From: an uncultured Faecalibacterium sp.
Lineage (GTDB): Bacteria > Bacillota > Clostridia > Oscillospirales > Ruminococcaceae
Direction of reading: 5' to 3'
Length of the DNA stretch: 64,000 bases
NCBI GenBank assembly: GCA_934561555.1
Contig: CAKTGQ010000011.1
Location: forward strand, 1-64,000
Positions 1-8,800 of the stretch are shown here, piece after piece; within the stretch, counting starts at the first letter, position 1, and every line of letters starts with the position of its first letter. Below the pieces are notes generated by a model. It ran no database searches and was not told the DNA's origin. It saw nothing but the letters and a program-made list of their open reading frames with translations. Both the position numbers and the translations under genes were made by a program.

Positions 1-68
1 CCGACGAGGCTCGAACTCGCTACCTCCACCTTGGCAAGGTGGCGCTCTACCAGATGAGCTACGGCCGC
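1..68 (-). tRNA. tRNA-Gly (GCC), truncated by the window edge
   Basis: On the minus strand the sequence folds as a tRNA. The 5' acceptor strand GCGGCCG begins at 68, followed by a D-arm, an anticodon stem CCACC/GGTGG with loop TTGCCAA (anticodon GCC, glycine), and a T-arm with the TTCGAGC core. The 3' half of the acceptor stem is lost at position 1. A consensus promoter lies just upstream at 114-142. Confidence 0.93.
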
Positions 69-113
69 ACATTCCATTTGTTTTTGCCGGTCTGTTGTCC
101 GGCGACGTTGGTT

Positions 114-142
114 ATTATACCGCACACTCCGCCAGTTGTCAA
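114..142 (-). promoter_or_regulatory. Consensus sigma-A promoter for tRNA-Gly
   Basis: Reading the minus strand, TTGACA (142-137), a 17-nt spacer and TATAAT (119-114) form a perfect vegetative promoter about 45 nt upstream of the tRNA 5' end. Confidence 0.9.
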
Positions 143-270
143 CCACAAAATTACATTTTTTTGAAAAAGAATGTCTTTTGGCTCTGGTACGTTCTTTTTT
201 ATTTTGCGTGCGGCGATAGCCCTGCCTTTTTGCCCTATTTCGCACGGCTGTGTGCACGAGCAAAATACAG

Positions 271-299
271 TTGCTTTCTATTTCACAAACTATTATAAT
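271..299 (+). promoter_or_regulatory. Promoter for nfnAB
   Basis: TTGCTT at 271-276 and TATAAT at 294-299 are separated by 17 nt. They lie about 100 nt upstream of the nfnA start, in the 69-397 intergenic stretch. I see nothing else in that stretch apart from the divergent tRNA promoter. Confidence 0.7.
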
Positions 300-397
300 A
301 AAGAGGACGCTTTGTCAAACGGAAAATGCACCCGCGCGGATGCAGCTTCCATTTATAGAAAAGAAAAAGGAATTGCCAGCAAAAAGGAGCTAACGCA

Positions 398-1243
398 ATG
401 TATAAGATCACTGAAAAGGTCGCGCTGAACCCCACCGTGACAAAGATGGTCATCGAAGCCCCGCTGATTGCCAAAAAGGCAAAGCCGGGTCAGTTCATCA
501 TTGTACGTCCGTTTGAGGACAGCGAGCGTATCCCCCTGACCGTGGCCGGTTACGACCGCGAAAAGGGCACTGTGGACATTATTTTCCAGATCGTGGGCGG
601 TACCACCATGGAGCTGAACAGCCTGAACGCAGGCGATTGTGTCCACGACTTTGTCGGCCCGCTGGGCCGCGCCACCGAGACCGAGGGTCTGAAGAAGGTG
701 TGCGTCGTGGGCGGCGGCGTGGGCTGCGCCATTGCACTGCCCATCGCCAAGGAGCTGCACGATCAGGGCTGTGTGGTGCACAGCGTGGTCGGTTTCCGCA
801 ACAAGGATCTGCTGATCCTTGAGGACGAGTTCAATGCCTGCAGCGACGAGCTGCGCATTATGACCGACGACGGCAGCTACGGCACCAAGGGTGTGGTCAC
901 CGCTGCGCTGGACGAGCTGGTAGCTGCCGGCAACCAGTACGATCTGGTCATCACCATCGGCCCACTGATCATGATGAAGTTCGTGGTCAAGACCTGCCAG
1001 AAGCATGGTCTGAAGAGCATCGTTTCCATGAACCCCATCATGATCGACGGTACCGGTATGTGCGGCGGCTGCCGTCTGACCGTGGGCGGTCAGACCAAGT
1101 TTGCCTGCGTAGATGGCCCCGACTTTGACGGCGATCTGGTGGATTTTGACGAAGCAATGGCACGCGGCACCATGTACCGCCCGTTTGAGGCACACGCCCG
1201 TGAGGCAGCCTGCAACCTGTTCAAGACTCAGGAGGGAATGTAA
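398..1243 (+). CDS. nfnA: NfnA-type ferredoxin-NADP+ oxidoreductase subunit (FAD/NAD-binding, 2Fe-2S)
   Basis: A 281-aa flavoprotein of the dihydroorotate dehydrogenase electron-transfer/NfnA family. The N-terminal FAD domain carries RIPLT (residues 44-48) and the NAD-binding Rossmann motif VGGGVG is at about 104-109. Cysteines at 222, 225 and 237 form the C-terminal [2Fe-2S] motif. Paired with NfnB it makes the cytosolic NADH-dependent ferredoxin:NADP+ oxidoreductase, which couples NADPH to NAD+ and ferredoxin reduction by flavin-based electron bifurcation. The start follows an AAAAAGGAG ribosome site. nfnB starts 1 nt after the stop, so the two are translationally coupled. The alternative name, sulfide dehydrogenase subunit, is less likely given the pairing. 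Confidence 0.9.
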   Translation: MYKITEKVALNPTVTKMVIEAPLIAKKAKPGQFIIVRPFEDSERIPLTVAGYDREKGTVDIIFQIVGGTTMELNSLNAGDCVHDFVGPLGRATETEGLKKVCVVGGGVGCAIALPIAKELHDQGCVVHSVVGFRNKDLLILEDEFNACSDELRIMTDDGSYGTKGVVTAALDELVAAGNQYDLVITIGPLIMMKFVVKTCQKHGLKSIVSMNPIMIDGTGMCGGCRLTVGGQTKFACVDGPDFDGDLVDFDEAMARGTMYRPFEAHAREAACNLFKTQEGM

Positions 1244-1244
1244 A

Positions 1245-2639
1245 ATGGCTTTCAATATGGACCCCAAAAAGTGCCCCATGCCCACGCAGGACCCCAACGT
1301 CCGCAACAAGAACTTTAAGGAAGTGGCTCTGGGCTACACCGCTGAGATGGCTGTGAACGAAGCCAAGCGCTGCATCGGCTGCAAGAACAAACCCTGCCAG
1401 TCCGGCTGCCCCGTGGGCATCGACATCCCGGAGTTTATCGCGCATGTTGCAGAGGGCGACTTTGAAGCCGCCTATCAGGTGATCAACCGCTCCTCTTCCC
1501 TGCCTGCTGTCTGCGGCCGTGTCTGCCCGCAGGAGAGCCAGTGCGAGGGCAAGTGCACTCGCGGCATTAAGAACGAGCCGGTGGCCATTGGCCGTCTGGA
1601 GCGCTTTGTGGCCGACTGGCACCGCGAGAACGTGCACACCGCACCCATCGTGCCCGAATGGAACGGCCATAAAGTGGCCATCATCGGCGCAGGCCCTGCC
1701 GGCCTGACCGCCGCCGGTGATCTGGCAAAGCTGGGCTACAAGGTGACCGTTTACGAAGCTCTGCACGTTGCAGGCGGTGTGCTGATGTACGGCATCCCCG
1801 AGTTCCGTCTGCCCAAGGCCATCGTCCAGCAGGAGATCGACGGCCTGAAGAAGATGGGCGTGGATTTTGAGTGCAATATGGTCATCGGCAAGGTGCTGAC
1901 CATTGACGAGCTGATGGGCGAGTACGGCTACGAGGCTGTGTTCGTAGGCTCCGGCGCCGGTCTGCCCCGCTTCATGAACATCCCCGGCGAGAGCCTGAAG
2001 GGCGTGTACTCCGCTAACGAGTTCCTGACCCGTTCCAACCTGATGAAGGCTTACCTGCCCACCAGCAAGACCCCCATCCGCACCGGCAAGAAGGTCGCCG
2101 TTGTGGGCGGCGGCAACGTGGCTATGGACGCTGCCCGCAGCGCCCTGCGTCTGGGTGCCGAGAGCGTGTACATCGTCTACCGCCGCGGCATGGCTGAGCT
2201 GCCTGCCCGTAAGGAAGAGGTGGAGCACGCCGAGGAAGAGGGCATCATCTTCAAGACCCTGTGCAACCCTGTTGCCATCCACCCGGATGAGGACGGCTTT
2301 GTGCACTCCATGACCTGCATCGAGATGGAGCTGGGTGAGCCGGATGCTTCCGGCCGCCGCCGCCCCATTGAAAAGCAGGGCAGCGAGTTTGAGCTGGACG
2401 TGGATACCGTGATCATGAGTCTGGGCACCAGCCCCAACCCGCTGATCCGCTCCACCACCCCGGGTCTGGAGACCAACAAGCACGGCTGCATCGTGACCGA
2501 GGGCGACGAGGGCAAGACCAGCCGCAACGGCGTGTACGCCGGCGGCGACGCCGTGACCGGCGCTGCTACCGTCATTAAGGCTATGGGTGCCGGTAAGGCA
2601 GCTGCAAAGGCCATGGACGAGTACATCCGCAATAAGTAA
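1245..2639 (+). CDS. nfnB: NfnB-type subunit (glutamate synthase small-subunit family)
   Basis: A 464-aa FAD/NADPH and double [4Fe-4S] subunit. Two N-terminal cysteine sets are visible, at 43/46/51/55 and 90/94/100/104. The FAD motif IIGAGPAG is near 146-153 and a second dinucleotide motif VVGGGNVAMDAAR is near 285. This is the fold of the GltD small subunit, but no glutamate synthase large subunit is adjacent and the partner is NfnA, so the bifurcating Nfn role fits better. The ATG at 1245 is chosen because it follows an AGGAGGG site inside the nfnA end; an upstream in-frame extension to 1113 would overlap nfnA. A strong terminator follows. Confidence 0.9.
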   Translation: MAFNMDPKKCPMPTQDPNVRNKNFKEVALGYTAEMAVNEAKRCIGCKNKPCQSGCPVGIDIPEFIAHVAEGDFEAAYQVINRSSSLPAVCGRVCPQESQCEGKCTRGIKNEPVAIGRLERFVADWHRENVHTAPIVPEWNGHKVAIIGAGPAGLTAAGDLAKLGYKVTVYEALHVAGGVLMYGIPEFRLPKAIVQQEIDGLKKMGVDFECNMVIGKVLTIDELMGEYGYEAVFVGSGAGLPRFMNIPGESLKGVYSANEFLTRSNLMKAYLPTSKTPIRTGKKVAVVGGGNVAMDAARSALRLGAESVYIVYRRGMAELPARKEEVEHAEEEGIIFKTLCNPVAIHPDEDGFVHSMTCIEMELGEPDASGRRRPIEKQGSEFELDVDTVIMSLGTSPNPLIRSTTPGLETNKHGCIVTEGDEGKTSRNGVYAGGDAVTGAATVIKAMGAGKAAAKAMDEYIRNK

Positions 2640-2649
2640 CAAACAGCAA

Positions 2650-2692
2650 TGAGGGCGCTGCACATTTACCGTGCAGCGCCCTCATTTTATGT
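2650..2692. terminator. Bidirectional terminator between nfnB and the CBS gene
   Basis: A 14-bp perfect stem (2650-2663 with 2671-2684) closes a 7-nt loop and is followed by TTTT. It lies between convergent genes, so it can serve both. Confidence 0.85.
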
Positions 2693-2693
2693 T

Positions 2694-3149
2694 TTAATGT
2701 ACGCCAGCCAGTTCCTTTACGGGACGGCCGGTACGGGTCATTTCGATCTTGCGGGATTTATCGTAGCAGTAGCGGATGATGGCCTGCCGCCGCACGATGC
2801 CGATAAAGCTGCCCCGGTCATCCACCACCGGGACGAAGTTCTGGTTCATGGCGGCTTCCACCAGTTCATCCATACTGGTGGTCACCGTGACAGCTTTGTA
2901 GTCCCGCTTGTGCGCAAACTCAGAAATGGGGATGTCCTCAGCAGCTTCCAGATCCAGACCATGGTATTTTTTCAGTCCCCACAGGATATCCCCCTCGGTC
3001 AGGGTGCCCACATATTCGCCCTTGCGGTTCAGCACCGGAATGGAGGCGTAGCGGTTGTTTTCCCACTTTTCCAGCGTCTGCCGGAGGGTGAAATCATCGT
3101 AAACGTACATCAGATCCTGCTTTGGGGAAAGAAAAAAGAGAATGTTCAT
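2694..3149 (-). CDS. CBS-domain protein
   Basis: A 151-aa protein made of two CBS motifs, roughly residues 15-65 and 78-135, with no attached catalytic domain. Tandem CBS pairs bind adenine nucleotides or cyclic dinucleotides (AMP, ATP, c-di-AMP) and usually act as energy or second-messenger sensors. The partner here cannot be deduced. The start is supported by TAGGAG about 8 nt upstream. The gene is monocistronic, convergent with nfnAB, and preceded by an attenuator-like hairpin about 105 nt before the start codon. Confidence 0.8.
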   Translation of the reverse strand: MNILFFLSPKQDLMYVYDDFTLRQTLEKWENNRYASIPVLNRKGEYVGTLTEGDILWGLKKYHGLDLEAAEDIPISEFAHKRDYKAVTVTTSMDELVEAAMNQNFVPVVDDRGSFIGIVRRQAIIRYCYDKSRKIEMTRTGRPVKELAGVH

Positions 3150-3254
3150 GCCAACAACTCCTATCGCATTTTTTTGCAGGCAGCACCGGTTGGGACGGTC
3201 TGCCTGCGCTATGTAATGTGCCGTGCGTCCGGCGTATTCCGGGAAGTATCATGG

Positions 3255-3278
3255 AAAAAGGGGGCTGGCAGCCCCTTT
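3255..3278 (-). promoter_or_regulatory. Attenuator-like intrinsic hairpin in the CBS-gene leader
   Basis: On the minus strand, stem GGGGCT/AGCCCC (3275-3270 with 3266-3261) is extended by A-U and G-U pairs and followed by UUUUU, the form of a Rho-independent terminator. It lies 10-30 nt downstream of an extended -10 element (TGC-TAAAAT, 3301-3293) and upstream of the CBS start at 3149. No riboswitch fold was recognised. Confidence 0.5.
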
Positions 3279-3298
3279 CCCTCTCTGGTTCTATTTTA

Positions 3299-3532
3299 GC
3301 ACTTTTTCATAGACAAAGAAAGCCAGACAAGGAAGCTTTTATAATTTATTCACAGATTGTTTTTCTTTATTTGTCATACTTTCCGTTTTGATGGGTTCCG
3401 CACAGCCTGCCTTTAGCATACTACGCCCGCTGCGCAAAGCGACGCGAGGGCTGTCGAGCGCGGCTCTCTCTTTTTTCTTTACAAAAACCATGCAAAAAGA
3501 GCGCAAAAAGCAGTAAATCCAACAATTTGAAC
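3299..3532. other. AT-rich intergenic stretch, no gene recognised
   Basis: The 3150-3662 gap holds the CBS leader hairpin at one end and the yloU promoter at the other. In between I see no convincing ORF with a ribosome site. A GC-rich island near 3421-3470 contains a short GAGC-GCG-GCTC hairpin followed by a T-rich run; it is too weak to call. Confidence 0.4.
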
Positions 3533-3561
3533 TGTACAACCACGGTGCAAAGTTGTATAAT
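3533..3561 (+). promoter_or_regulatory. Promoter for yloU-fakA
   Basis: TGTACA at 3533-3538, a 17-nt spacer and TATAAT at 3556-3561 lie about 100 nt upstream of the Asp23/YloU gene. The -10 is consensus and the -35 is a partial match. Confidence 0.6.
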
Positions 3562-3662
3562 AGGGTGGGTGTTTATCTGTGGCAAATTTCGTTTTGCGCA
3601 GCCAATGCCCCCGACCCTTGCATGTATTTTTATAAAAAATAACATAAAGGAGCAGAGCGACT

Positions 3663-4013
3663 ATGATCACTTCCCGTTTCCCGCTTGGGAATGTCAGCTT
3701 TACTGATGGGTATTTTTCCACCTTGGTGGGTGAAGCCACCAAACAGTGCTATGGCGTTGCTGCCATGGCTCCCCGTGATATGACTGACGCTGTGAAAAGC
3801 ATGGTATACGGTTCCGATTACCCGGAAAAGGGTGTGCGCGTGACCCAGCAGAATGGGCGTCTGGTCATCGAGCTGCACATTGCCGTCAGCTACGGTCTGA
3901 ACATTTCCACCGCCGCCCGCAGCATCTCCCACCGCGTCAAGGACGAGGTGGAGCAGGCCACCGGGCTGAAGGTCGCCCGCGTGGTGGTGTCCGTGGATGA
4001 CGTCATCGCCTGA
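3663..4013 (+). CDS. Asp23/Gls24 family protein (YloU-like)
   Basis: A 116-aa single-domain Asp23/Gls24 (YloU) protein. In Firmicutes this small family sits directly before the fatty-acid kinase FakA gene, exactly as here. Members are cytosolic or membrane-associated proteins linked to envelope homeostasis; the biochemical role is not established. The start at 3663 follows AAAGGAG. The 55-nt gap to fakA contains no terminator, so the two are probably co-transcribed. Confidence 0.85.
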   Translation: MITSRFPLGNVSFTDGYFSTLVGEATKQCYGVAAMAPRDMTDAVKSMVYGSDYPEKGVRVTQQNGRLVIELHIAVSYGLNISTAARSISHRVKDEVEQATGLKVARVVVSVDDVIA

Positions 4014-4068
4014 TTTGTCTGCAAACCCGAGCCGGGCTTTTCCGGCCAGTTACTAAGGAGTAAGTACA

Positions 4069-5763
4069 ATGATTTCTGGTAAGATCCTGCGCGACGCCAT
4101 CATTTCCGGCGCCAACAACATCAACAACCAGCGTTCCCGCGTGGACGAGCTGAACGTTTTCCCTGTGCCGGATGGCGACACCGGCACCAACATGAGCATG
4201 ACTGTGGGCGCTGCCGTGCGTGAGCTGGAAGCTCTGGACGACAGTTGCACCGTAGGCGAGGCTGCCAAGACTGCCGCCTCTGCCATGCTGCGTGGTGCAC
4301 GCGGCAACTCCGGCGTTATCACCAGCCTGCTGTTCCGCGGCTTTTCCAAGGCTTTGGAGGGCAAAAAAGAGGCTGACGTTGCCGACATCGTGGCTGCCCT
4401 GCAGAAGGGCGTTGAGGGCGCCTACAAGGCCGTGATGAAGCCCACCGAGGGTACCATCCTGACTGTGGCACGCGTGGCTTCTGAGGAAGCTGCTGCCAGC
4501 GATGCCGCTGATGTGCCCGCACTGTGGGACGTGGTGCTGACTGCCGGCCAGAAGGCACTGGAGGACACCCCCAACCTGCTGCCCGTGCTGAAGAAGGCCG
4601 GTGTTGTGGACGCAGGCGGTCAGGGCATTATGGTCATCTTTGAGGGCATGGGCAAGGTGTTCCACGGCGAGGGTATTATTGCCGGTGGCGAGGCTGCCCC
4701 CAACAAGGCAAAGCTGTCCACCGAAAATGCCGGTAAGGGCGTGTTCACTGACGACCTGATGAAGGTGGAGGACATTACCAACGGCTACTGCACCCAGTTC
4801 CTCATCAACAAGTACGAGGGTGCCAGCGCCGCCAAGATGCGCGCCTTTGCAGAGTCCAACGGCGACAGCGTGGTCTGCATTGAGGATGATGACGTCATCA
4901 ACCTGCACGTTCACACCGCCGACCCCGGCAAGATTTTGAGCGAAGCCATCAAGTACGGCTACCTGACCAACTTCAAGATCGAGAATATGCACGAGCAGTT
5001 CCTTGCCCGCCAGAAGCAGGGCAAGAGCCTTGAAAAGCAGGCTTCTGCCGAGAAGGCTCCCTCTCAGGCCAACGAGTTCATCTATGCTGCCGTGGATCCC
5101 AGCCGCGACTACGGCTTTGTGGCTGTTGCCGCCGGTGAGGGCCTGAAGGCCGTGTTTACCGATCTGGCAGCAGACGCTGTGGTGTCCGGCGGCCAGACCA
5201 TGAACCCCTCTACCGAGGATATTCTGGCAGCCATCCAGAGCGTGCCCGCCAAGACCGTGTTCGTGCTGCCCAACAACAAGAACATCATTATGGCTGCCGA
5301 GCAGGCACAGAAGCTGGCCGACCGTCAGGTGGTCGTACTGCCCACCCGCACCGTGCCCATGGGCATTACCGCACTGCTGAACTTTGACCCCTCTGTGAAC
5401 GCCGAGACCAACACCATCAACATGATGGCTGCTGCCGACAAAGTGTCCACCGGTCTGATCACCTACGCCGCCCGCGACAGCGAGTACGACGGCAAGCGCA
5501 TCCGCAAGGGCGAGATCATGGCGCTGGAAAACGGCAAGATCGTTTCCACCTCCACCGATATCACCAAGGCCACCTACCGTCTGGCACGCAATATGTGCAA
5601 GAAGGATTCCAGCTTTGTCACCATCATTTCCGGCTGTGACGTGAGCGACGAGGACGCTGAAAAGGTTACCGAGATCGTCAAGGCAAAGTGCCCCAACCAT
5701 GTGGAAGTAAGCCACATCCGCGGCGGCCAGCCCGTTTACTACTATATGATCAGCGTGGAGTAA
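4069..5763 (+). CDS. fakA: Fatty acid kinase catalytic subunit FakA (DAK2 domain, YloV family)
   Basis: A 564-aa protein with an N-terminal DhaL/DAK2 kinase domain (about 1-205) carrying the ADP-Mg motif PDGDTGTN at 34-41. A middle domain and a C-terminal FakA domain follow (about 330-564). FakA phosphorylates fatty acids presented by FakB (DegV-family) carriers, allowing exogenous fatty acids to enter phospholipid synthesis. No FakB gene is in the window. The length is near the family norm of about 550 aa. The start follows AAGGAG, and a strong bidirectional terminator ends the unit. Confidence 0.9.
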   Translation: MISGKILRDAIISGANNINNQRSRVDELNVFPVPDGDTGTNMSMTVGAAVRELEALDDSCTVGEAAKTAASAMLRGARGNSGVITSLLFRGFSKALEGKKEADVADIVAALQKGVEGAYKAVMKPTEGTILTVARVASEEAAASDAADVPALWDVVLTAGQKALEDTPNLLPVLKKAGVVDAGGQGIMVIFEGMGKVFHGEGIIAGGEAAPNKAKLSTENAGKGVFTDDLMKVEDITNGYCTQFLINKYEGASAAKMRAFAESNGDSVVCIEDDDVINLHVHTADPGKILSEAIKYGYLTNFKIENMHEQFLARQKQGKSLEKQASAEKAPSQANEFIYAAVDPSRDYGFVAVAAGEGLKAVFTDLAADAVVSGGQTMNPSTEDILAAIQSVPAKTVFVLPNNKNIIMAAEQAQKLADRQVVVLPTRTVPMGITALLNFDPSVNAETNTINMMAAADKVSTGLITYAARDSEYDGKRIRKGEIMALENGKIVSTSTDITKATYRLARNMCKKDSSFVTIISGCDVSDEDAEKVTEIVKAKCPNHVEVSHIRGGQPVYYYMISVE

Positions 5764-5797
5764 GCACTCCCCTGCTCTGATCTGTATCACTACAAAC

Positions 5798-5840
5798 AAA
5801 AATCTCCGCATTGGGTATCGCACCCAATGCGGAGATTTTT
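5798..5840. terminator. Bidirectional terminator between fakA and polC
   Basis: A long perfect stem, AAATCTCCGCATTGGGT with its complement, has a 5-nt loop and is flanked by A- and T-runs. It serves convergent fakA (plus) and polC (minus). Confidence 0.9.
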
Positions 5841-5855
5841 AGTTTTATGACTGTT

Positions 5856-8800
5856 TTAGAAAAAACTCACCTGACTGCTTTCGGGCAGGTCGCCCAGTGC
5901 ACCCACCTGACGCAGACGGTCCAGAATGCTGCTGCCCACGCCGGAAGCCTGCTGCAGCTCCTCCACCGAGATATATTCCTCTCCGTGGATGGTCACCCGC
6001 TCCAGAGCATCGGCAGCGGCACCGCCGAGACCCTTCAGGGCGCTAAAGGGCAGACGCACCTTGTCGTCCTCCACCACATACTTGGAGCCGCGGCTCTTGC
6101 CCAGTTCGATGGGCAAAAACTCGTACCCACGGCTCAGCATCTCGTTGACCAGCTGCAAACTGACCAGCACGTCCTCGTCCTTGGCGTTCTTTTCCTCTTT
6201 CAGGCGGCGCTTGACCGCTTCCATGTGAGCGCGAGCCACGGCAGCACCGCCGATGGCGGCTTCGTAGTCGATATCGTCGCCGCGCACGGTAAAGTACACC
6301 GCATAGAACGCCTGCGGCTTGTAGATCTTGTACCACATCAGCCGAATGGCGCTCATCAGGTAGGCCACAGCATGAGCCTTAGGGAACATATACTTGATCT
6401 TGCGGCAGCTCTCGATATACCAGTCCGGCACCTCATGCTCCCGCATGGCCTCCTCCCAGCCCGGCTGGAAACCGCCCTTAGCCACCTTGCCCTTACGCAC
6501 AGCTTCCATGATATCAAAAGCCATCTTGGGCTCCAGCCCCTTGCGCAGCAGGTACAGCATGATACTGTCACGGCAGCCGATGACCTCTGCAATGGTGCAG
6601 GTACCGCTGCGGATCAACTCGTCCGCGTTGCCCGTCCACACGTCCGTACCGTGGGACAGACCGGAGATCTGGATCAGCTCCGAGAAATTCTTGGGCCGTG
6701 CCTCCACCAGCATTCCGCGCACGAAGTTCGTGCCCATTTCCGGGATGCCGAAGGTACCGGTCTGGCTGTCGATCTGTTCCGGGGTCACACCAAGCGCCTC
6801 CGGGCTAGTCAGCAGACTGTACACCTTGGGGTCGTTCATGGGGATGCTGTCCACCGGGATGCCGGTGTATTCCTCAAAATACTTGTAGAAGGTGGGCATA
6901 TCGTGACCCAGTTCGTCCAGCTTGAGCAGGGTGTCGTGCAGGTACTTGAACTCGAAGTGAGTAGTCAGCAGACCGCCCGCCACGTCATCCGCCGGGTGCT
7001 GGATGGGGCAGAAGTCGTAGATCTCGTAGGTGTCCGGCACAACGACCATGCCGCCGGGGTGCTGACCGGTGGTGCGCTTGACACCGGTGCAGCCCAGCGT
7101 CAGGCGGTTTTCCTCGGCGTGGTTGACGGTGCGCTGCCGCTCGTCCAGATACTTTTTAACGTAGCCGTAGGCGGTTTTATCCTGAATACCGGACACCGTG
7201 CCAGCCTTGAACACGTTGGCCTTGCCGAACAGTTCCTCGGTGTAGCGGTGCACGTTGGACTGGTACTCGCCGGAGAAGTTCAGGTCGATATCCGGTTCCT
7301 TATCGCCGTAGAAGCCGAGGAAGGTCTCGAAGGGGATGTCGTGGCCGTCCACCAGCATCCGGGTGCCGCAATGGGGACAGTTTTTGTCCGGCAGGTCAAA
7401 GCCGTCGTCCACGCTGCCATCGGTGATAAACTCGCTGTGCTTGCATTTGGGGCAGCGGTAGTGGGGCGGCAGGCTGTTCACCTCCGAAATGCCAGAAAAG
7501 TGCGCCACGGCGGAGGAGCCGACCGAGCCACGGCTGCCCACCTGATAGCCGCCCGCATTGGAGTAGGCCACCAGTTTGACCGCAATGACGTACAGCACCG
7601 CGTAACCGTGGCCGCAGATGGAGTCCAGCTCCTTTTGCAGCCGCTTTTCCACGATCTCGGGCAAAGGGTCGCCATAATCCCGCTTGGCGTGCTCCCATGT
7701 GGCATCGCGCAGCTGCTGCTCTGCGCCCTCGATGCTGGGCGGGTAGGTGCCCCGGGGGATGGCACGCACATTGTTGTCGATCATGGCGGCGATCTTGCGG
7801 GGGTTCTTTACCACCACCTCATAGGCCTTTTCCTTGGGCAGATAGTAGAACTGCGCCAGCATATCCTGCGTGGTGCGGAAAAACAGCGGCGGCTGGTTGT
7901 CGGCATCCTTAAAGCCATTGCCCGCCTGCAATACGGCGCGGTAGATCGCATCCTCCGGCTCGGTAAAGTGCACGTCGCCGGTGGCAATAACCGGCTTGTG
8001 CAGATCCTCGCCCAGCTTGATGACGGTGCGGTTGAACTCCTTGATCCGCTCCTCGCTGTCCACCTTGCCATCCCGCACCATATAGGCGTTGTTGCCCAGC
8101 GGCTGGATCTCAAGGATATCGTAGTAGGCGGCGATCTTTTTCAGTTCCTCGTAGCTGGTACCGTCCACAATGGCGCGGTACAGCTCGCCTGCCTCGCAGG
8201 CGCTGGTAAGCAGCAAGCCGTCCCGGTACTTGTTCAGCAAACTGCGGGGCACGCGGGGCTTTTTGAAGAAGTAGTTGACGTGCGCCTCGCTGACGATCTT
8301 ATACAGGTTCTTTAACCCCATCTGGTTTTTGACCAGAATGATCAGGTGGTAGTATTTCTTTTTCAGCACCTCGCGGTTGCCGCCAAGGCCAGTGTTGATC
8401 TCGCTGACCTTGGTCACCTCTTTTTCCGCAAGGTCGTTCAGCATCACGCAGAAGATGCGTCCCAGTGCAGCGGAGTCCTCGCAGGCGCGGTGCGCTTCGT
8501 AGGTAGGCAGCTCCAGATGCTTGTTGATGGTGCCCTGCTTATAGTTGTGCAGACCGGGGTACATGGTCTGCGCCATGGTCAGGGTGTCGATATAGGTAGG
8601 CTCCAGCTTGATGCCGCTGCGCTTGGCAGCTGCCCGCAGAAAGCGCATATCAAAAGCGTGGACATTGTGACCCACCAGAATGCGGTCGCCTGCAAAGGCA
8701 AGAAAAGCTTCCAGCGCTTCCTTTTCGCTGGGGGCATCCGCTACCATCTCGTTGGTGATGCCGGTCAACTCAGTGATTTTGGGAGTGATAGGCTTGCCGG

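Noticed and set aside
1221..2663. 480-codon minus-strand frame
   Set aside because: Antisense shadow of nfnB.
3421..3480. GC-rich island with short hairpin as a small RNA
   Set aside because: The stem is only 4 bp and there is no promoter in the right place; it does not match RNase P, 6S, tmRNA or SRP RNA features I know.
4003..5823. 606-codon open frame on the minus strand
   Set aside because: It is the complement of fakA. Its product is rich in H, G, V and L, typical of antisense shadows in GC-rich coding DNA, and it has no ribosome site.
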